Of a stretch of 64,000 nucleotides of DNA, positions 1 through 9,175 are shown piece after piece; positions within the stretch are counted from its first letter, which is position 1; each line of letters opens with the position of its first letter. Source of the DNA: Pseudomonas sp. TNT3. Its GTDB lineage: Bacteria > Pseudomonadota > Gammaproteobacteria > Pseudomonadales > Pseudomonadaceae. Location of the stretch: positions 1-64,000 of the forward strand of contig NZ_WFGV02000002.1 of NCBI RefSeq assembly GCF_010095445.2, in the 5' to 3' direction. Under the pieces are notes generated by a model, which saw nothing but the letters and a program-made list of their open reading frames with translations, made no database searches and was not told where the DNA came from. The position numbers and the translations under genes are program-made.

Positions 1-1
1 C

Positions 2-499
2 GCCGCGGCCCGAGCCCAGGTCTCGGCAGTCGGCGCAGCGATTGGTGCGGCACAGGCCCAAGTCGCGATGTTGGCCAGTGAAATCGACGACAGCAGCCTG
101 CGGGCGCCCATCGAAGGAGTGATCCAGTTGCGCATGGCCGAACCCGGCGAAGTGCTCGGTGCAGGCGGACGGGTTTTGTTGCTGATCGACCCCAACGACC
201 AATACATGAACCTCTACCTCCCGGCCTCCGTCACCGGGCGCGTAGCCGTTGGCGATGAAGCACGTATCCTGCTCGATGCCCTGCCCGACAAGCCATTACC
301 CGCCAAAATCACTTTCGTCGCCGGCAAGTCGCAATTCACGCCGAAAGAAGTCGAGACCCGCGATGAGCGGCAGAAACTGGTGTTCCGCGTCAAACTGCGC
401 CTGACCGACCCCAGCGCTCTGCCCCAGGCAAAACCGGGCATGCCTGGCGCCGGTTACGTGCGCACCGCGCCTGTTAGCTGGCCGGCCAATCTGCAATGA
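2..499 (+). CDS. HlyD/membrane fusion protein of an ABC exporter (5' end outside window)
   Basis: This is the C-terminal 165 residues of a periplasmic adaptor. Its reading frame is open from the first bases, so the start lies upstream of the window. The visible part runs from the end of an Ala/Gln-rich helical hairpin, through the second half of a lipoyl-like barrel-sandwich domain (SLRAPIEGVIQLRMAEPGE), into the beta-barrel and membrane-proximal part. Such adaptors link an inner-membrane ABC pump to an outer-membrane channel. The stop overlaps the start of the next gene by 4 bp (ATGA), which indicates translational coupling with the ATPase-permease gene. The arrangement matches yhiI-rbbA-yhhJ of enterobacteria. 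The substrate cannot be told from sequence. Confidence 0.88.
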   Translation, partial: AAARAQVSAVGAAIGAAQAQVAMLASEIDDSSLRAPIEGVIQLRMAEPGEVLGAGGRVLLLIDPNDQYMNLYLPASVTGRVAVGDEARILLDALPDKPLPAKITFVAGKSQFTPKEVETRDERQKLVFRVKLRLTDPSALPQAKPGMPGAGYVRTAPVSWPANLQ

Positions 500-3225
500 C
501 TGGCCTGGCGCTGCAAGCCACCGGCGTCAATCACCGTTACGGAAAACAACAGGCCCTGGCCGACATCACTTTCAGCCTTCCCGCCGGCACCCGTTGCGGA
601 TTGATTGGCCCGGACGGCGCCGGCAAGTCGAGCTTGCTGGGGCTGATCGCCGGGGTGAAAAGCCTGCAACAAGGTCAACTGGACGTGTTGGGCGGCTCAA
701 TCCAGGATCGCCGCCATCGCAACAGCCTCTACCCGCGTATCGCCTTCATGCCTCAGGGTTTGGGCGGCAACCTGTATCCCGAGTTGTCGATCAGCGAGAA
801 CATCCACTTTTTCGCCACCCTGTTCGGCCTGTCGAAAGCCGAGTGCGATCAGCGCATGCACAGCCTGCTACTGGCCACCGATCTGCTGCACTTCGCCGAT
901 CGCCCGGCCGGCAAGCTTTCGGGCGGCATGAAGCAGAAGCTCGGGCTTTGCTGTGCGCTGATCCATGAGCCTGACCTGCTGATCCTCGATGAGCCGACCA
1001 CCGGCGTCGATCCGTTGTCCCGGCGGCGCTTCTGGGAACTGGTGGACGATGTGCGCCGCCAGCGCCCGCAACTGACGCTGCTGGTTGCCACGGCATACAT
1101 GGAAGAAGCCGAGCAGTTCGAACATTGTCTGATGCTCGACGGTGGCAAACTAATCGCCACAGGCCTGAGCAGCGAACTGGCCGCGGTGACCCCCAGCGCT
1201 AAACTCGACGAAGCTTTTACCCATTTCCAGGGCGACAGCGGACACGACAACCAAGCCTTGGTGATCCCGCCGCGAACCGGCGCCAATACCGACATCGCCA
1301 TCGAAGCCCACGACCTTACACTCCGCTTCGGCGACTTCACGGCAGTGGATAAGGTCAGCTTCGCCATCGGTCGCGGGGAAATTTTCGGCTTTCTCGGCTC
1401 CAACGGCTGCGGCAAGACCACCACCATGAAAGTCCTCACCGGACTGATACCGGCCAGCGAAGGTTCCGCCACGCTGCTCGGCAAACCGGTGAACGCCAAG
1501 GACCTGACCACCCGCAAACGGGTCGGTTTCATGTCGCAGAGCTTCTCGCTGTATGGCGAGTTGAGCGTGCGGCAAAACCTGGATTTGCACGCGCGACTGT
1601 TCGATTTGCCCAAGGCCCACAGTGACCAGCGCATCGATGAACTGATCCAGCGCTTCAACCTGGTCAACGTTGCCGATCAACAGGCCGGCGGCCTGCCCTT
1701 GGGTTTGCGTCAACGCCTATCCTTGGCAGTCGCGGTGCTGCATCGCCCGGAAGTGCTGATCCTCGATGAACCGACCTCCGGCGTCGACCCCGCCGCGCGG
1801 GATGACTTCTGGCGATTGCTGATCGAGTTGTCCCGCGAGCAAGGCGTGACGATTTTTCTCTCCACCCACTTCATGAACGAGGCCCAGCGCTGCGACCGCA
1901 TCTCGCTGATGCACGCCGGCAAGGTGCTGGCCTGTGATACCCCGGCGGCGCTGCAAGAGCAGTTCAAGGGTGAGACTCTGGAGGCGGCGTTTGTTATCTG
2001 CCTGGAGCAAGCCCAGGCCCCGGCAGAAACGCCCACGCCCACGCCCGCAGCGTCCGCCGGCGCACTTGTCACGCCCGCCGCGCCGATGAAGGAACGTGGT
2101 TTCAGTGTCGGGCGCCTGATGGCGGTGGCCAGTCGCGAAGGCAAGGAACTGCTACGCGATAAAGTGCGAATGGCCTTCGCCCTGCTGGGGGCCATTTTCA
2201 TGATGGTGATCTTCGGCTACGGGATTTCCCTCGACGTGGAAAAACTGGCCTTCGCCGTGTTCGATCAAGACCAGACGCCGCAAAGTCGCACCTACCTGGA
2301 GGCGTTCCGCAGCTCACGCTACTTCGCCGAACAGGCTCCGATTCGCGACAGCAAAGAACTGCACCGACGGCTGCAACGCTCGGAAATCAAACTGGCGCTG
2401 GAGATTCCACCAGGCTTTGGCCGCGACTTGTACGCCGGACTCCAACCGACCGTGGCTGCGTGGCTGGATGGCGGCATGCCGTTTCGCGCCGAGACCAGCC
2501 GCAACTATGTGGAAGCGGTGCACCAAGCGAACATCGAGCAGTTAGCCGAGCAAAGCAGCCCTGCGCTGAACCGGCCGCCAGCGGCGAAACTGGAAACCCG
2601 TTTCCGCTACAACCAGGACGTGGTCAGCGTTAACGCCATCGGCCCTGGGGTGATGGCGCTGATCCTCGCCTTCATCCCGGCGATGCTCACCGCGCTGGGG
2701 ATCGTGCGTGAGAAAGAGTTGGGCTCGATCACCAATTTCTACGCCACACCGTTAACCCGGCTGGAATTCCTGTTGGGCAAACAGGCGCCGTATCTGGCGA
2801 TTAGCCTGGTCAATCTGGCGGTGCTGGTGGCGATGAACCGTTGGCTGTTTGGCGTACCGTTCAAGGGCAGCGGCGTGACCCTGGCCTTCGGCGGTTTGCT
2901 CTACGTGCTGGCCACCACCAGCATGGGCTTGTTGATTTCGGCGTTCACCCGCACCCAGATCGCCGCGATCCTCGGCACCATGATCATCACCAGCCTGCCG
3001 ACCATCCAGTTTTCCGGGCTGATAGTACCGCGCTCATCCCTCGAAGGCGCAGCGGCCGTGATGGGCATGCTGTTCCCGGCTGGTTACTTCCTCGACATCG
3101 CCGTTGGCACCTTCACCAAAGCGCTGGACCTGCGACAGTTATGGCCACAATGCCTGGCGCTGTTCGGGTTCTTTCTCGGGTTCACCGGGCTCAGCCTGGT
3201 CATGCTGAAAAAGCAGGAGGCCTGA
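496..3225 (+). CDS. RbbA-like ABC transporter: two ATPase domains fused to a permease
   Basis: This 909-residue protein carries two nucleotide-binding domains followed by an ABC-2 type membrane domain. The first ATPase has Walker A GPDGAGKSS near residue 38, signature LSGGMKQK and Walker B ILDEPTTGVDP. The second has GSNGCGKTTT, a variant signature LPLGLRQRL and ILDEPTSGVDP. That variant signature is common in the YbhF/RbbA family and is probably functional. From about residue 560 the chain has a TM helix, a large soluble loop and a cluster of TM helices, as in DrrB/YhhJ-type permeases. The length is close to E. coli RbbA (911 aa), which was named for ribosome association, but the operon context points to export. 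It sits between the adaptor (4-bp overlap) and a second permease (1-bp overlap). Confidence 0.9.
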   Translation: MTGLALQATGVNHRYGKQQALADITFSLPAGTRCGLIGPDGAGKSSLLGLIAGVKSLQQGQLDVLGGSIQDRRHRNSLYPRIAFMPQGLGGNLYPELSISENIHFFATLFGLSKAECDQRMHSLLLATDLLHFADRPAGKLSGGMKQKLGLCCALIHEPDLLILDEPTTGVDPLSRRRFWELVDDVRRQRPQLTLLVATAYMEEAEQFEHCLMLDGGKLIATGLSSELAAVTPSAKLDEAFTHFQGDSGHDNQALVIPPRTGANTDIAIEAHDLTLRFGDFTAVDKVSFAIGRGEIFGFLGSNGCGKTTTMKVLTGLIPASEGSATLLGKPVNAKDLTTRKRVGFMSQSFSLYGELSVRQNLDLHARLFDLPKAHSDQRIDELIQRFNLVNVADQQAGGLPLGLRQRLSLAVAVLHRPEVLILDEPTSGVDPAARDDFWRLLIELSREQGVTIFLSTHFMNEAQRCDRISLMHAGKVLACDTPAALQEQFKGETLEAAFVICLEQAQAPAETPTPTPAASAGALVTPAAPMKERGFSVGRLMAVASREGKELLRDKVRMAFALLGAIFMMVIFGYGISLDVEKLAFAVFDQDQTPQSRTYLEAFRSSRYFAEQAPIRDSKELHRRLQRSEIKLALEIPPGFGRDLYAGLQPTVAAWLDGGMPFRAETSRNYVEAVHQANIEQLAEQSSPALNRPPAAKLETRFRYNQDVVSVNAIGPGVMALILAFIPAMLTALGIVREKELGSITNFYATPLTRLEFLLGKQAPYLAISLVNLAVLVAMNRWLFGVPFKGSGVTLAFGGLLYVLATTSMGLLISAFTRTQIAAILGTMIITSLPTIQFSGLIVPRSSLEGAAAVMGMLFPAGYFLDIAVGTFTKALDLRQLWPQCLALFGFFLGFTGLSLVMLKKQEA

Positions 3226-4343
3226 TGCATAAGCTTGCGCATATTTTGCGGCTGGGCCTAAAGGAACTGACCAGCCTGCGCCACGACAGTGTGTTACTGC
3301 TGTTTCTGTTCTACGCCTTTACCGTGGCGATCTACATGCCCGCCGCCGGCTCCGTTATCGGCGTGCACAACGCCAGCGTGGCCATCGTCGATGAAGATCA
3401 CAGCCAACTCTCGCGGGAGCTGACCCAGGCCCTGCAACCCCCAGAGTTCCAGCGCCCGGTATTGTTGCCTTACGGGCAACTCGATCAGGTCATGGACAGC
3501 GGCCAGTACACGTTCGTGATCAACGTGCCAGCGAATTTCCAGACAGATCTGCTGGCCGGTCGCCAACCGGCGGTGCAGGTCAACGTCGATGCCACGGCAA
3601 TGAGCCAGGCATTCATGGGCGCGGGCTACATCGGACGGATATTCCAGCGCGAACTGCTGACCTACAGCGGCCAGACCGATCCAGCCAGCAAGGCGCCAGC
3701 GCTGCTGACCACTCGCTCGCTGTTCAATACCAATCTGGAAGGAGGCTGGTTCCTGGCGGTGATTCAGATCGTCAACAACATCACCATCCTCGCCATCATC
3801 CTCACCGGTACGGCGCTGCTGCGGGAACGGGAACACGGCACCCTCGACCATCTCTTGGTGCTACCACTGACCGCGCTGGAAATCATGTTGGCGAAAATCT
3901 GGAGCAACATGCTGGTGGTGGTGCTTTGCACCTGGATCTCGCTGGAAGTCATCGTCAAAGGTGCACTGGGCGTGCCGTTGGCGGGATCGATGACGTTGTT
4001 TTTGCTGGTGACTGCGGTGTATCTGTTCGCCAGTACGGCGCTGGGGATTTTTCTCGCGACGCTGGCCCGCTCGACGCCGCAGTTCGGTCTGTTAGCGATT
4101 CCGGTGATCATCCCGATGTTGCTGCTGTCCGGCGGCAGCACGCCACTGGATAGCATGCCGCAATGGCTGCAATGGGTCATGCAGGGCTCACCGTCGACAC
4201 ATTTTGTCAGCCTGAGCGCCGCGATTCTGTTTCGCGACGCCGGGCTGAGCGTTGTCTGGCCGGACTTGCTCGCGCTGACCGCCATTGGGCTGGTGTTCTT
4301 TGCGATAGCGCTGATGCGGTTTCGCAAGAGCCTGGCGTCCTGA
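3225..4343 (+). CDS. ABC-2 type transporter permease (YhhJ-like)
   Basis: This 372-residue inner-membrane permease starts at the ATG embedded in the TGATG that ends the upstream ATPase gene, with AGGAGG just before it. An open frame continues further upstream, but it lies inside the previous gene. The topology is one N-terminal TM segment (LLLFLFYAFTVAIY), a periplasmic domain of about 150 residues, and a C-terminal block of five or so TM helices. The motif REREHGTLDHLLVLPLTALE is typical of ABC2_membrane_3. It probably forms a heterodimeric membrane pore with the permease half of the preceding protein. The product ends the operon. Confidence 0.9.
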   Translation: MHKLAHILRLGLKELTSLRHDSVLLLFLFYAFTVAIYMPAAGSVIGVHNASVAIVDEDHSQLSRELTQALQPPEFQRPVLLPYGQLDQVMDSGQYTFVINVPANFQTDLLAGRQPAVQVNVDATAMSQAFMGAGYIGRIFQRELLTYSGQTDPASKAPALLTTRSLFNTNLEGGWFLAVIQIVNNITILAIILTGTALLREREHGTLDHLLVLPLTALEIMLAKIWSNMLVVVLCTWISLEVIVKGALGVPLAGSMTLFLLVTAVYLFASTALGIFLATLARSTPQFGLLAIPVIIPMLLLSGGSTPLDSMPQWLQWVMQGSPSTHFVSLSAAILFRDAGLSVVWPDLLALTAIGLVFFAIALMRFRKSLAS

Positions 4344-4402
4344 TGGAGCGAGCTTGCTACGAGCGGCGTTCCGACGATGAGGCCAGCCCGGACAACAATG
4401 AC

Positions 4403-4810
4403 TTACTGAATGATGAGGTTGTTGAACAACAAATCCTCGACCACCGGCTTGCCGGTCTCGTCATTCATGATTTGCTGGGTCTGTCTCAAGGCTTCCTGAC
4501 GAAGCTTTTCCTTGGCATCCACATTGTTCATCGCCTCAGTCGTTTGCTGGGCAAACAACGCCACCAGTTGATTACGAATCAACGGTTCATTGGCCTTGAC
4601 CAGCTTGGTCGCCTCATCACCGGTCACGCGTAACGCTACATCAGCCTTGTAAACCTTGAGCTTCGGCGTCCCGTCCAACCCATAATTGCCCACGAACGGC
4701 GGGCTGAGGGTGATGTAGTTAACCTTCGGCGCTGCCTCTTCCTTGGCTTCTTCGGCAATGGCTGCAACAGGCAGCGACAAGGCCAACATCAACATGATCC
4801 ACGCTTTCAC
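4403..4810 (-). CDS. FliL-family flagellar basal-body-associated protein
   Basis: The protein has 135 residues. The chosen GTG start at 4810 is preceded by AAGGAG at good spacing and gives an N-terminal signal/anchor (IMLMLALSLPVAAIA). The longer open frame to 4921 has no ribosome site. After the signal comes an acidic stretch and a FliL-like domain (YITLSPPFVGNYG, then KADVALRV). FliL proteins associate with the stator and basal body. This solitary copy is not in a flagellar operon and is shorter than classical FliL, so its role may differ. It is divergent from the neighbouring oxidoreductase gene. Confidence 0.75.
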   Translation of the reverse strand: MKAWIMLMLALSLPVAAIAEEAKEEAAPKVNYITLSPPFVGNYGLDGTPKLKVYKADVALRVTGDEATKLVKANEPLIRNQLVALFAQQTTEAMNNVDAKEKLRQEALRQTQQIMNDETGKPVVEDLLFNNLIIQ

Positions 4811-4960
4811 AATTCGCTCCTTATCCGGTTTGCGGCCTAGCATAACGACCCCCTCCTCAAGCACAAGCTTATGGCTGACTATCAGGGTCGGGCATGCTCG
4901 TTGACCCATCGACTCACACACCTACACTTATCGGCCATCACTCCCAAAGGAATAGCCCTG

Positions 4961-5938
4961 ATGAAAGCCGTGCTGTGCAAAGCCTTCGGCCCTGCCGAAT
5001 CGCTGGTGCTGGAAGACGTCGCCAGTCCTGTCGCGAAGAAGAATGAAATCCTGCTGGATGTACATGCCGCCGGGGTGAATTTTCCCGACACGCTGATCAT
5101 TGAGGGCAAATACCAGTTCAAGCCGCCCTTCCCGTTTTCCCCGGGCGGTGAAGCAGCGGGTGTGGTCAGCGCGGTGGGCGAAAAGGTCAGCCATCTGAAA
5201 GTTGGTGACCGGGTCATGGCCCTGACGGGCTGGGGCAGCTTCGCCGAACAGGTGGCCGTTCCCGGCTACAACGTGCTACCGATTCCACCGTCCATGGACT
5301 TCAACACCGCCGCCGCCTTCAGCATGACCTACGGCACGTCGATGCATGCGCTCAAACAACGAGGCAACCTGCAACCGGGTGAAACCCTGTTGGTGCTAGG
5401 CGCATCCGGCGGTGTCGGGCTGGCCGCTGTGGAAATCGGTAAAGCCATGGGCGCTCGTGTGATTGCCGCCGCCAGCAGCGCGGAGAAACTGGCCGTGGCC
5501 AAGGCGGCCGGTGCCGATGAACTGATCAATTACAGTGAAACCAGCCTCAAGGACGAAATCAAGCGCCTGACCGATGGCCAGGGCGCCGACGTGATCTACG
5601 ACCCGGTCGGCGGCGACCTGTTCGACCAGGCTGTGCGCGCCATCGCCTGGAACGGCCGTCTGCTGGTAGTCGGCTTCGCCAGCGGACGCATTCCGGAATT
5701 GCCTGTGAATCTGGCATTGCTCAAGGGCGCTGCGGTCGTCGGCGTATTCTGGGGTTCGTTCGCGCAACGTCAGCCACAGGACAACGCGGCGAACTTCCAG
5801 CAGTTGTTCGGCTGGTTCGCGGAAGGCAAGTTAAAGCCGTTGGTGTCGCAGGTTTACCCACTGAGCAATGCCGCGCAGGCAATCAATGATCTCGGCCAGC
5901 GCAAGGCCGTCGGGAAAGTGGTGGTGCAGGTTCGCTGA
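4961..5938 (+). CDS. NADPH:quinone oxidoreductase, zinc-independent MDR family
   Basis: The protein has 325 residues. The start at 4961 follows an AAAGGA ribosome site; the longer frame to 4871 adds an implausible N-terminus. Residues 1-130 form the GroES-like catalytic domain with no zinc-binding cysteines. A Rossmann fold follows, with the NADP motif GASGGVGLAAVEIGKAMGA. The family reduces quinones or enones using NADPH in the cytoplasm. It is monocistronic and converges on the TonB-C gene, with an imperfect inverted repeat between them. Confidence 0.88.
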   Translation: MKAVLCKAFGPAESLVLEDVASPVAKKNEILLDVHAAGVNFPDTLIIEGKYQFKPPFPFSPGGEAAGVVSAVGEKVSHLKVGDRVMALTGWGSFAEQVAVPGYNVLPIPPSMDFNTAAAFSMTYGTSMHALKQRGNLQPGETLLVLGASGGVGLAAVEIGKAMGARVIAAASSAEKLAVAKAAGADELINYSETSLKDEIKRLTDGQGADVIYDPVGGDLFDQAVRAIAWNGRLLVVGFASGRIPELPVNLALLKGAAVVGVFWGSFAQRQPQDNAANFQQLFGWFAEGKLKPLVSQVYPLSNAAQAINDLGQRKAVGKVVVQVR

Positions 5939-5944
5939 GTGACT

Positions 5945-5993
5945 CGAAGGCGGTGATCCGGGCTGCAGCAACGCTGTCCAGATCACGCCTTCG
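5945..5993. repeat. Inverted repeat between convergent genes
   Basis: A 14-nt arm (5945-5958) and a 13-nt arm (5981-5993) pair with a single bulged G around a 22-nt loop. It lies just past the oxidoreductase stop and ends just before the stop of the opposing gene. There is no U-tract on either side, so it is a transcript-end structure at best. Confidence 0.5.
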
Positions 5994-5999
5994 ACGTGA

Positions 6000-6614
6000 T
6001 TAAAGCAACTGTCGAATCTCCTCCGGCAGCAAACTCATGTACTTGCGCACAGGGCTCGCCCTGCATTGCTGGACAATCGTCGGCACACGCTTGTTCAGCT
6101 TTGCGATCCATTCCAGCCGTTGTTCCTTCGGCAACTGGGTGGTGTGAAAGACGTTCGACAGATATGCGCGGGTGTAATGAAACGGTCTGGCATCAATCCA
6201 GGCGTACTCCGGTACATGGAGCAACTCTTCGTTAATGTCACGGCACTTCAGTCCTTTGATCCACTGATTGGTATGAATGGGCGAAGTCAGATCCAGTCGG
6301 AATACCAGCGGCGCGACCACTTCCAACTCAGATGGTCGATCGTCTTTGACAACCCACGGTTTGAACCGCCACTTCTCAATCGTCACTCTAGAAGCTTCAG
6401 CCAGGTCCGGGTGGTCGGACTCCAGAATCTTCACCCGGTTAACCGAACCATCGGCATTGACATAGAAGCTGACCCGAACATCACCGGTGAACCCGGCCCG
6501 CTGGAGGTTCCTGGGGTACGTCGGCCGGGGATTATCCTCCGGTATCAGAAGCACTTCCTGCGCCTTGACCTCTACTGCCAACACCAGCAAAAGCAAAATG
6601 GCTAACCGCCGCAT
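6000..6614 (-). CDS. Small exported protein with a TonB C-terminal-like domain
   Basis: The protein has 204 residues. The start at 6614 follows a strong GGAGGAG site, and the upstream in-frame codons are skipped. A cleavable signal peptide (LAILLLLVLAVEVKA) is followed at once by a TonB-C-like fold. That fold shows PTYPRNLQRAGFTGDVRVSF, DGSVNRVKIL and a TIEKWRFKPW strand. It lacks the proline-rich spacer and the persistent TM anchor of a true energy transducer, and it has about 90 extra residues after the domain. It is therefore probably a periplasmic TonB-like protein and not a partner of ExbBD. No receptor gene is nearby. Confidence 0.7.
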   Translation of the reverse strand: MRRLAILLLLVLAVEVKAQEVLLIPEDNPRPTYPRNLQRAGFTGDVRVSFYVNADGSVNRVKILESDHPDLAEASRVTIEKWRFKPWVVKDDRPSELEVVAPLVFRLDLTSPIHTNQWIKGLKCRDINEELLHVPEYAWIDARPFHYTRAYLSNVFHTTQLPKEQRLEWIAKLNKRVPTIVQQCRASPVRKYMSLLPEEIRQLL

Positions 6615-6810
6615 ACCGCTCTCCTCCATGAACAAAACTCCAAAACTGCTTCCTGCAAAGGTTACGGCTCAACGCCCTGAAACAGAACGTCACGACTTCC
6701 TGTTTGAACGAAGGATCCTTCCGAGAACCTTCCGTTAAAACGAGAAGATGCAGCGCTGAATGACGCGAAGGTAACGTTTCCCACAACGTCCTGCACTTAC
6801 GTCTGAGCGA

Positions 6811-6830
6811 CATGTTCGTAAAAGAACATG
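6811..6830. promoter_or_regulatory. Probable GlpR operator upstream of glpT
   Basis: The palindrome CATGTTCGTAAAAGAACATG has 7-bp perfect arms. Compared with the E. coli GlpR consensus (ATGTTCGWTAWCGAACAT), 16 of 18 positions agree. It lies 109 bp before glpT, a gene of the glycerol-3-phosphate regulon, so repression by GlpR is likely. Confidence 0.7.
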
Positions 6831-6852
6831 CGATCTTCAATATTTCCGCTGT

Positions 6853-6892
6853 TTGACCTATGCGAACCGGTGCTATTTTCGGTAACGAAACT
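6853..6892 (+). promoter_or_regulatory. Candidate glpT promoter with a second GlpR half-match
   Basis: A TTGACC box (6853-6858) is followed after 15 bp by an extended -10 TGCTATTTT. Overlapping the -10, ATTTTCGGTAACGAAACT (6875-6892) agrees with the GlpR consensus at 14 of 18 positions. Spacing is shorter than ideal, so the exact promoter is uncertain. The rest of the gap 6615-6938 shows no gene. Confidence 0.45.
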
Positions 6893-6938
6893 GTAACATT
6901 CGCATCCGCAGTCAAAACAAGAAAACTGGAGCTCTTGA

Positions 6939-8288
6939 ATGTTTGCTTTCTTTCGTCCTGCCGCACATCAGGCTCCATTGCCTGACGAAAAAATAGACAG
7001 CACCTACCGACGTCATCGCTGGCAAATTTTTGCCGGGATTTTCATCGGCTATGCAGGTTATTACCTGCTGCGTAAAAACTTCTCCCTGGCCATGCCCTAT
7101 CTCATCGAAGAGGGTTACACCCGCGGTGAATTGGGTCTGGCGTTGTCGGCCATTGCCATCGCTTACGGCTTGTCCAAGTTCCTGATGGGCATCGTTTCCG
7201 ACCGCTCCAACCCGCGCTTTTTCCTGCCGTTCGGCCTGCTGGTGTCGGCGGGGGTCATGTTCATTTTCGGTTTCGCTCCGTGGGCGACGTCGAGCGTGAC
7301 CATCATGTTCATCCTGCTCTTCATCAATGGATGGGCGCAGGGCATGGGCTGGCCGCCAAGCGGACGAACCATGGTTCATTGGTGGTCGCAGAAGGAACGC
7401 GGTGGCGTGGTGTCACTGTGGAACGTGGCGCATAACGTTGGCGGAGGCCTGATTGGCCCGCTGTTCCTGCTCGGCATGGGCCTGTTCAATGACTGGCACG
7501 CTGCATTCTATGTGCCCGCCGCGGTCGCATTGGCGGTAGCGGTATTTGCCTTCGCTACGATGCGCGATACCCCGCAATCGGTCGGCCTGCCGCCCATTGA
7601 GAAGTACAAGAACGATTACCCGGAAGGCTACGATGCCAGCCACGAAGAAGAATTCAGCGCCAAGGAAATCTTCGTCAAGTACGTGCTGCGTAACAAAATG
7701 CTCTGGTACATCGCCTTGGCCAACGTTTTTGTTTACCTGTTGCGCTACGGCGTACTGGACTGGGCGCCGACCTATCTGAAGGAAGCCAAGGGCTTCTCCG
7801 TGGATAAAACCTCCTGGGCCTATTTCTTCTACGAGTGGGCCGGTATTCCGGGCACGCTGCTGTGCGGCTGGATGTCGGACAAGATCTTCCGTGGCAACCG
7901 TGGCCTGACCGGCATGGTGTTCATGGCCCTGGTGACCGTGGCGACACTGGTGTACTGGCTGAATCCGGCCGGCAACCCGACGGTGGATATGATCGCATTG
8001 GTTTCGATTGGCTTCCTGATCTACGGCCCGGTCATGCTGATCGGTTTGCAGGCACTGGAACTCGCGCCGAAAAAAGCGGCGGGGACTGCGGCAGGTTTCA
8101 CGGGGCTGTTCGGCTATCTGGGCGGTTCGGTCGCGGCCAGTGCAGCGATGGGCTACACCGTGGACCACTTCGGTTGGGATGGCGGCTTCGTGCTGCTGAT
8201 CGGCTCGTGTCTGCTGGCAATGGCGTTCCTCGCCCCCACGCTGTGGCACAAACAAGTGGCCAGTCAGGGCCGTGAAGCGGTTGCCTGA
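6939..8288 (+). CDS. glpT: Glycerol-3-phosphate transporter (glycerol-3-P/phosphate antiporter)
   Basis: A 449-residue MFS antiporter of the organophosphate:Pi family in the inner membrane. It shows 12 predicted TM helices, the family stretch [21 protein letters not shown] near the N-terminus, and [20 protein letters not shown] in the fifth helix region. The length matches E. coli GlpT (452 aa). A GGAG site lies 8 bp before the ATG. It is transcribed alone behind probable GlpR operators. Its last 25 bp overlap the 3' end of the convergent chaC gene. Confidence 0.96.
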   Translation: MFAFFRPAAHQAPLPDEKIDSTYRRHRWQIFAGIFIGYAGYYLLRKNFSLAMPYLIEEGYTRGELGLALSAIAIAYGLSKFLMGIVSDRSNPRFFLPFGLLVSAGVMFIFGFAPWATSSVTIMFILLFINGWAQGMGWPPSGRTMVHWWSQKERGGVVSLWNVAHNVGGGLIGPLFLLGMGLFNDWHAAFYVPAAVALAVAVFAFATMRDTPQSVGLPPIEKYKNDYPEGYDASHEEEFSAKEIFVKYVLRNKMLWYIALANVFVYLLRYGVLDWAPTYLKEAKGFSVDKTSWAYFFYEWAGIPGTLLCGWMSDKIFRGNRGLTGMVFMALVTVATLVYWLNPAGNPTVDMIALVSIGFLIYGPVMLIGLQALELAPKKAAGTAAGFTGLFGYLGGSVAASAAMGYTVDHFGWDGGFVLLIGSCLLAMAFLAPTLWHKQVASQGREAVA

Positions 8289-8932
8289 TCGCCCGATGAC
8301 CTGCAGCGCTTGAGCCGCGCCTCCAGATTTCGGTCTGGCATGGCGTGGCTGCGCAGGGCGTGTGCGGTTTGCTCGACATAATCGCGAGTCGTGCCGTATC
8401 GCCCGCAAGCGCTTTCGAACACCTGGCTCAGCACATGATCCGGCAAGTTGCCGGCGTAGCTGGGCAGGTGTCGCTCCAACACAAAGCCCAATGCCTGAAC
8501 CTGGCTGCCGTCTTCGAGACGGCAGTTGAGCCAGTGCGGGCGATAGGACGGGAATGGCATTTCGCGTTGCCACAGGGCGTATAGCGAGGCATCAAGTTGC
8601 TCTTCGGGCAAGCGATAGGCAAAACCGCTGCAAGAGCCGCCACGATCCAGACCAAAGACCAGACCCGGCACTTCCGGTGTGCCGCGATGTTCGTGGGACC
8701 ACAGGTACAGGCCGCGGTGATAGCCATGCACTCGGCCGCGCACACGTTCAACGGCCGGGCATTCAGGGCGCCAGATCAACGAACCATAAGCGAACAACCA
8801 GACCGGCCCACCTTTGTGGCGCGCCATGGTCGACTGCATCGAGCTAAGCAATTGTTCGTGAGTGAGCTGCGGCCCCAGATCGAGCCGCGGAGGGTAAGCC
8901 AGATTCAAAAAAGCAGATTCAATGGCGCTCAT
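8264..8932 (-). CDS. chaC: ChaC-type gamma-glutamylcyclotransferase (glutathione degradation)
   Basis: A 222-residue protein with the substrate-binding loop [13 protein letters not shown] near residue 50 and the family segment [21 protein letters not shown]. ChaC enzymes cleave glutathione to 5-oxoproline and Cys-Gly in the cytoplasm. The catalytic glutamate is expected in the [10 protein letters not shown] region. The gene converges on glpT and the two coding ends overlap by 25 bp on opposite strands. Confidence 0.9.
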   Translation of the reverse strand: MSAIESAFLNLAYPPRLDLGPQLTHEQLLSSMQSTMARHKGGPVWLFAYGSLIWRPECPAVERVRGRVHGYHRGLYLWSHEHRGTPEVPGLVFGLDRGGSCSGFAYRLPEEQLDASLYALWQREMPFPSYRPHWLNCRLEDGSQVQALGFVLERHLPSYAGNLPDHVLSQVFESACGRYGTTRDYVEQTAHALRSHAMPDRNLEARLKRCRSSGDQATASRP

Positions 8933-9073
8933 GGCGATTAGCGTTCAGCTCCCCGCGAGTGAAGAATTACTTAATAGAACGCACCGCTGTAACAATAAGG
9001 CACATATGTTTCAAGGCAATTTAAGTGCCATGGCACAGTTCTTTAAAAGTTGCCTTTGAGAGATATAACCTAC

Positions 9074-9101
9074 CGGTATTTATAAGATTCTATAAATACC
9101 G
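9074..9101. repeat. Perfect AT-rich 28-bp palindrome (11-bp arms)
   Basis: CGGTATTTATA (9074-9084) and TATAAATACCG (9091-9101) are exact complements around a 6-nt loop. It sits in the 233-bp gap between the chaC start and the reductase stop. It may be an operator for chaC or a transcript-end structure; no U-tract follows. Confidence 0.6.
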
Positions 9102-9136
9102 ATCGGCTATATGGGGAGTTATAACGAATAGAGCGA

Positions 9137-9175
9137 GGATCAAGATCGTGGATCAAGATCGCGGATCAAGATCGC
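9137..9175. repeat. Three tandem copies of a 13-bp unit
   Basis: The unit GGATCAAGATCGY occurs three times in a row (9137, 9150, 9163). The third copy contains the stop codon of the reductase gene. Because 13 is not a multiple of 3, copy-number change there could alter the protein tail. Confidence 0.75.

Noticed and set aside
7413..8573. 386-residue ORF antisense to glpT and chaC
   Set aside because: It spans two known genes on both strands and has no motif.
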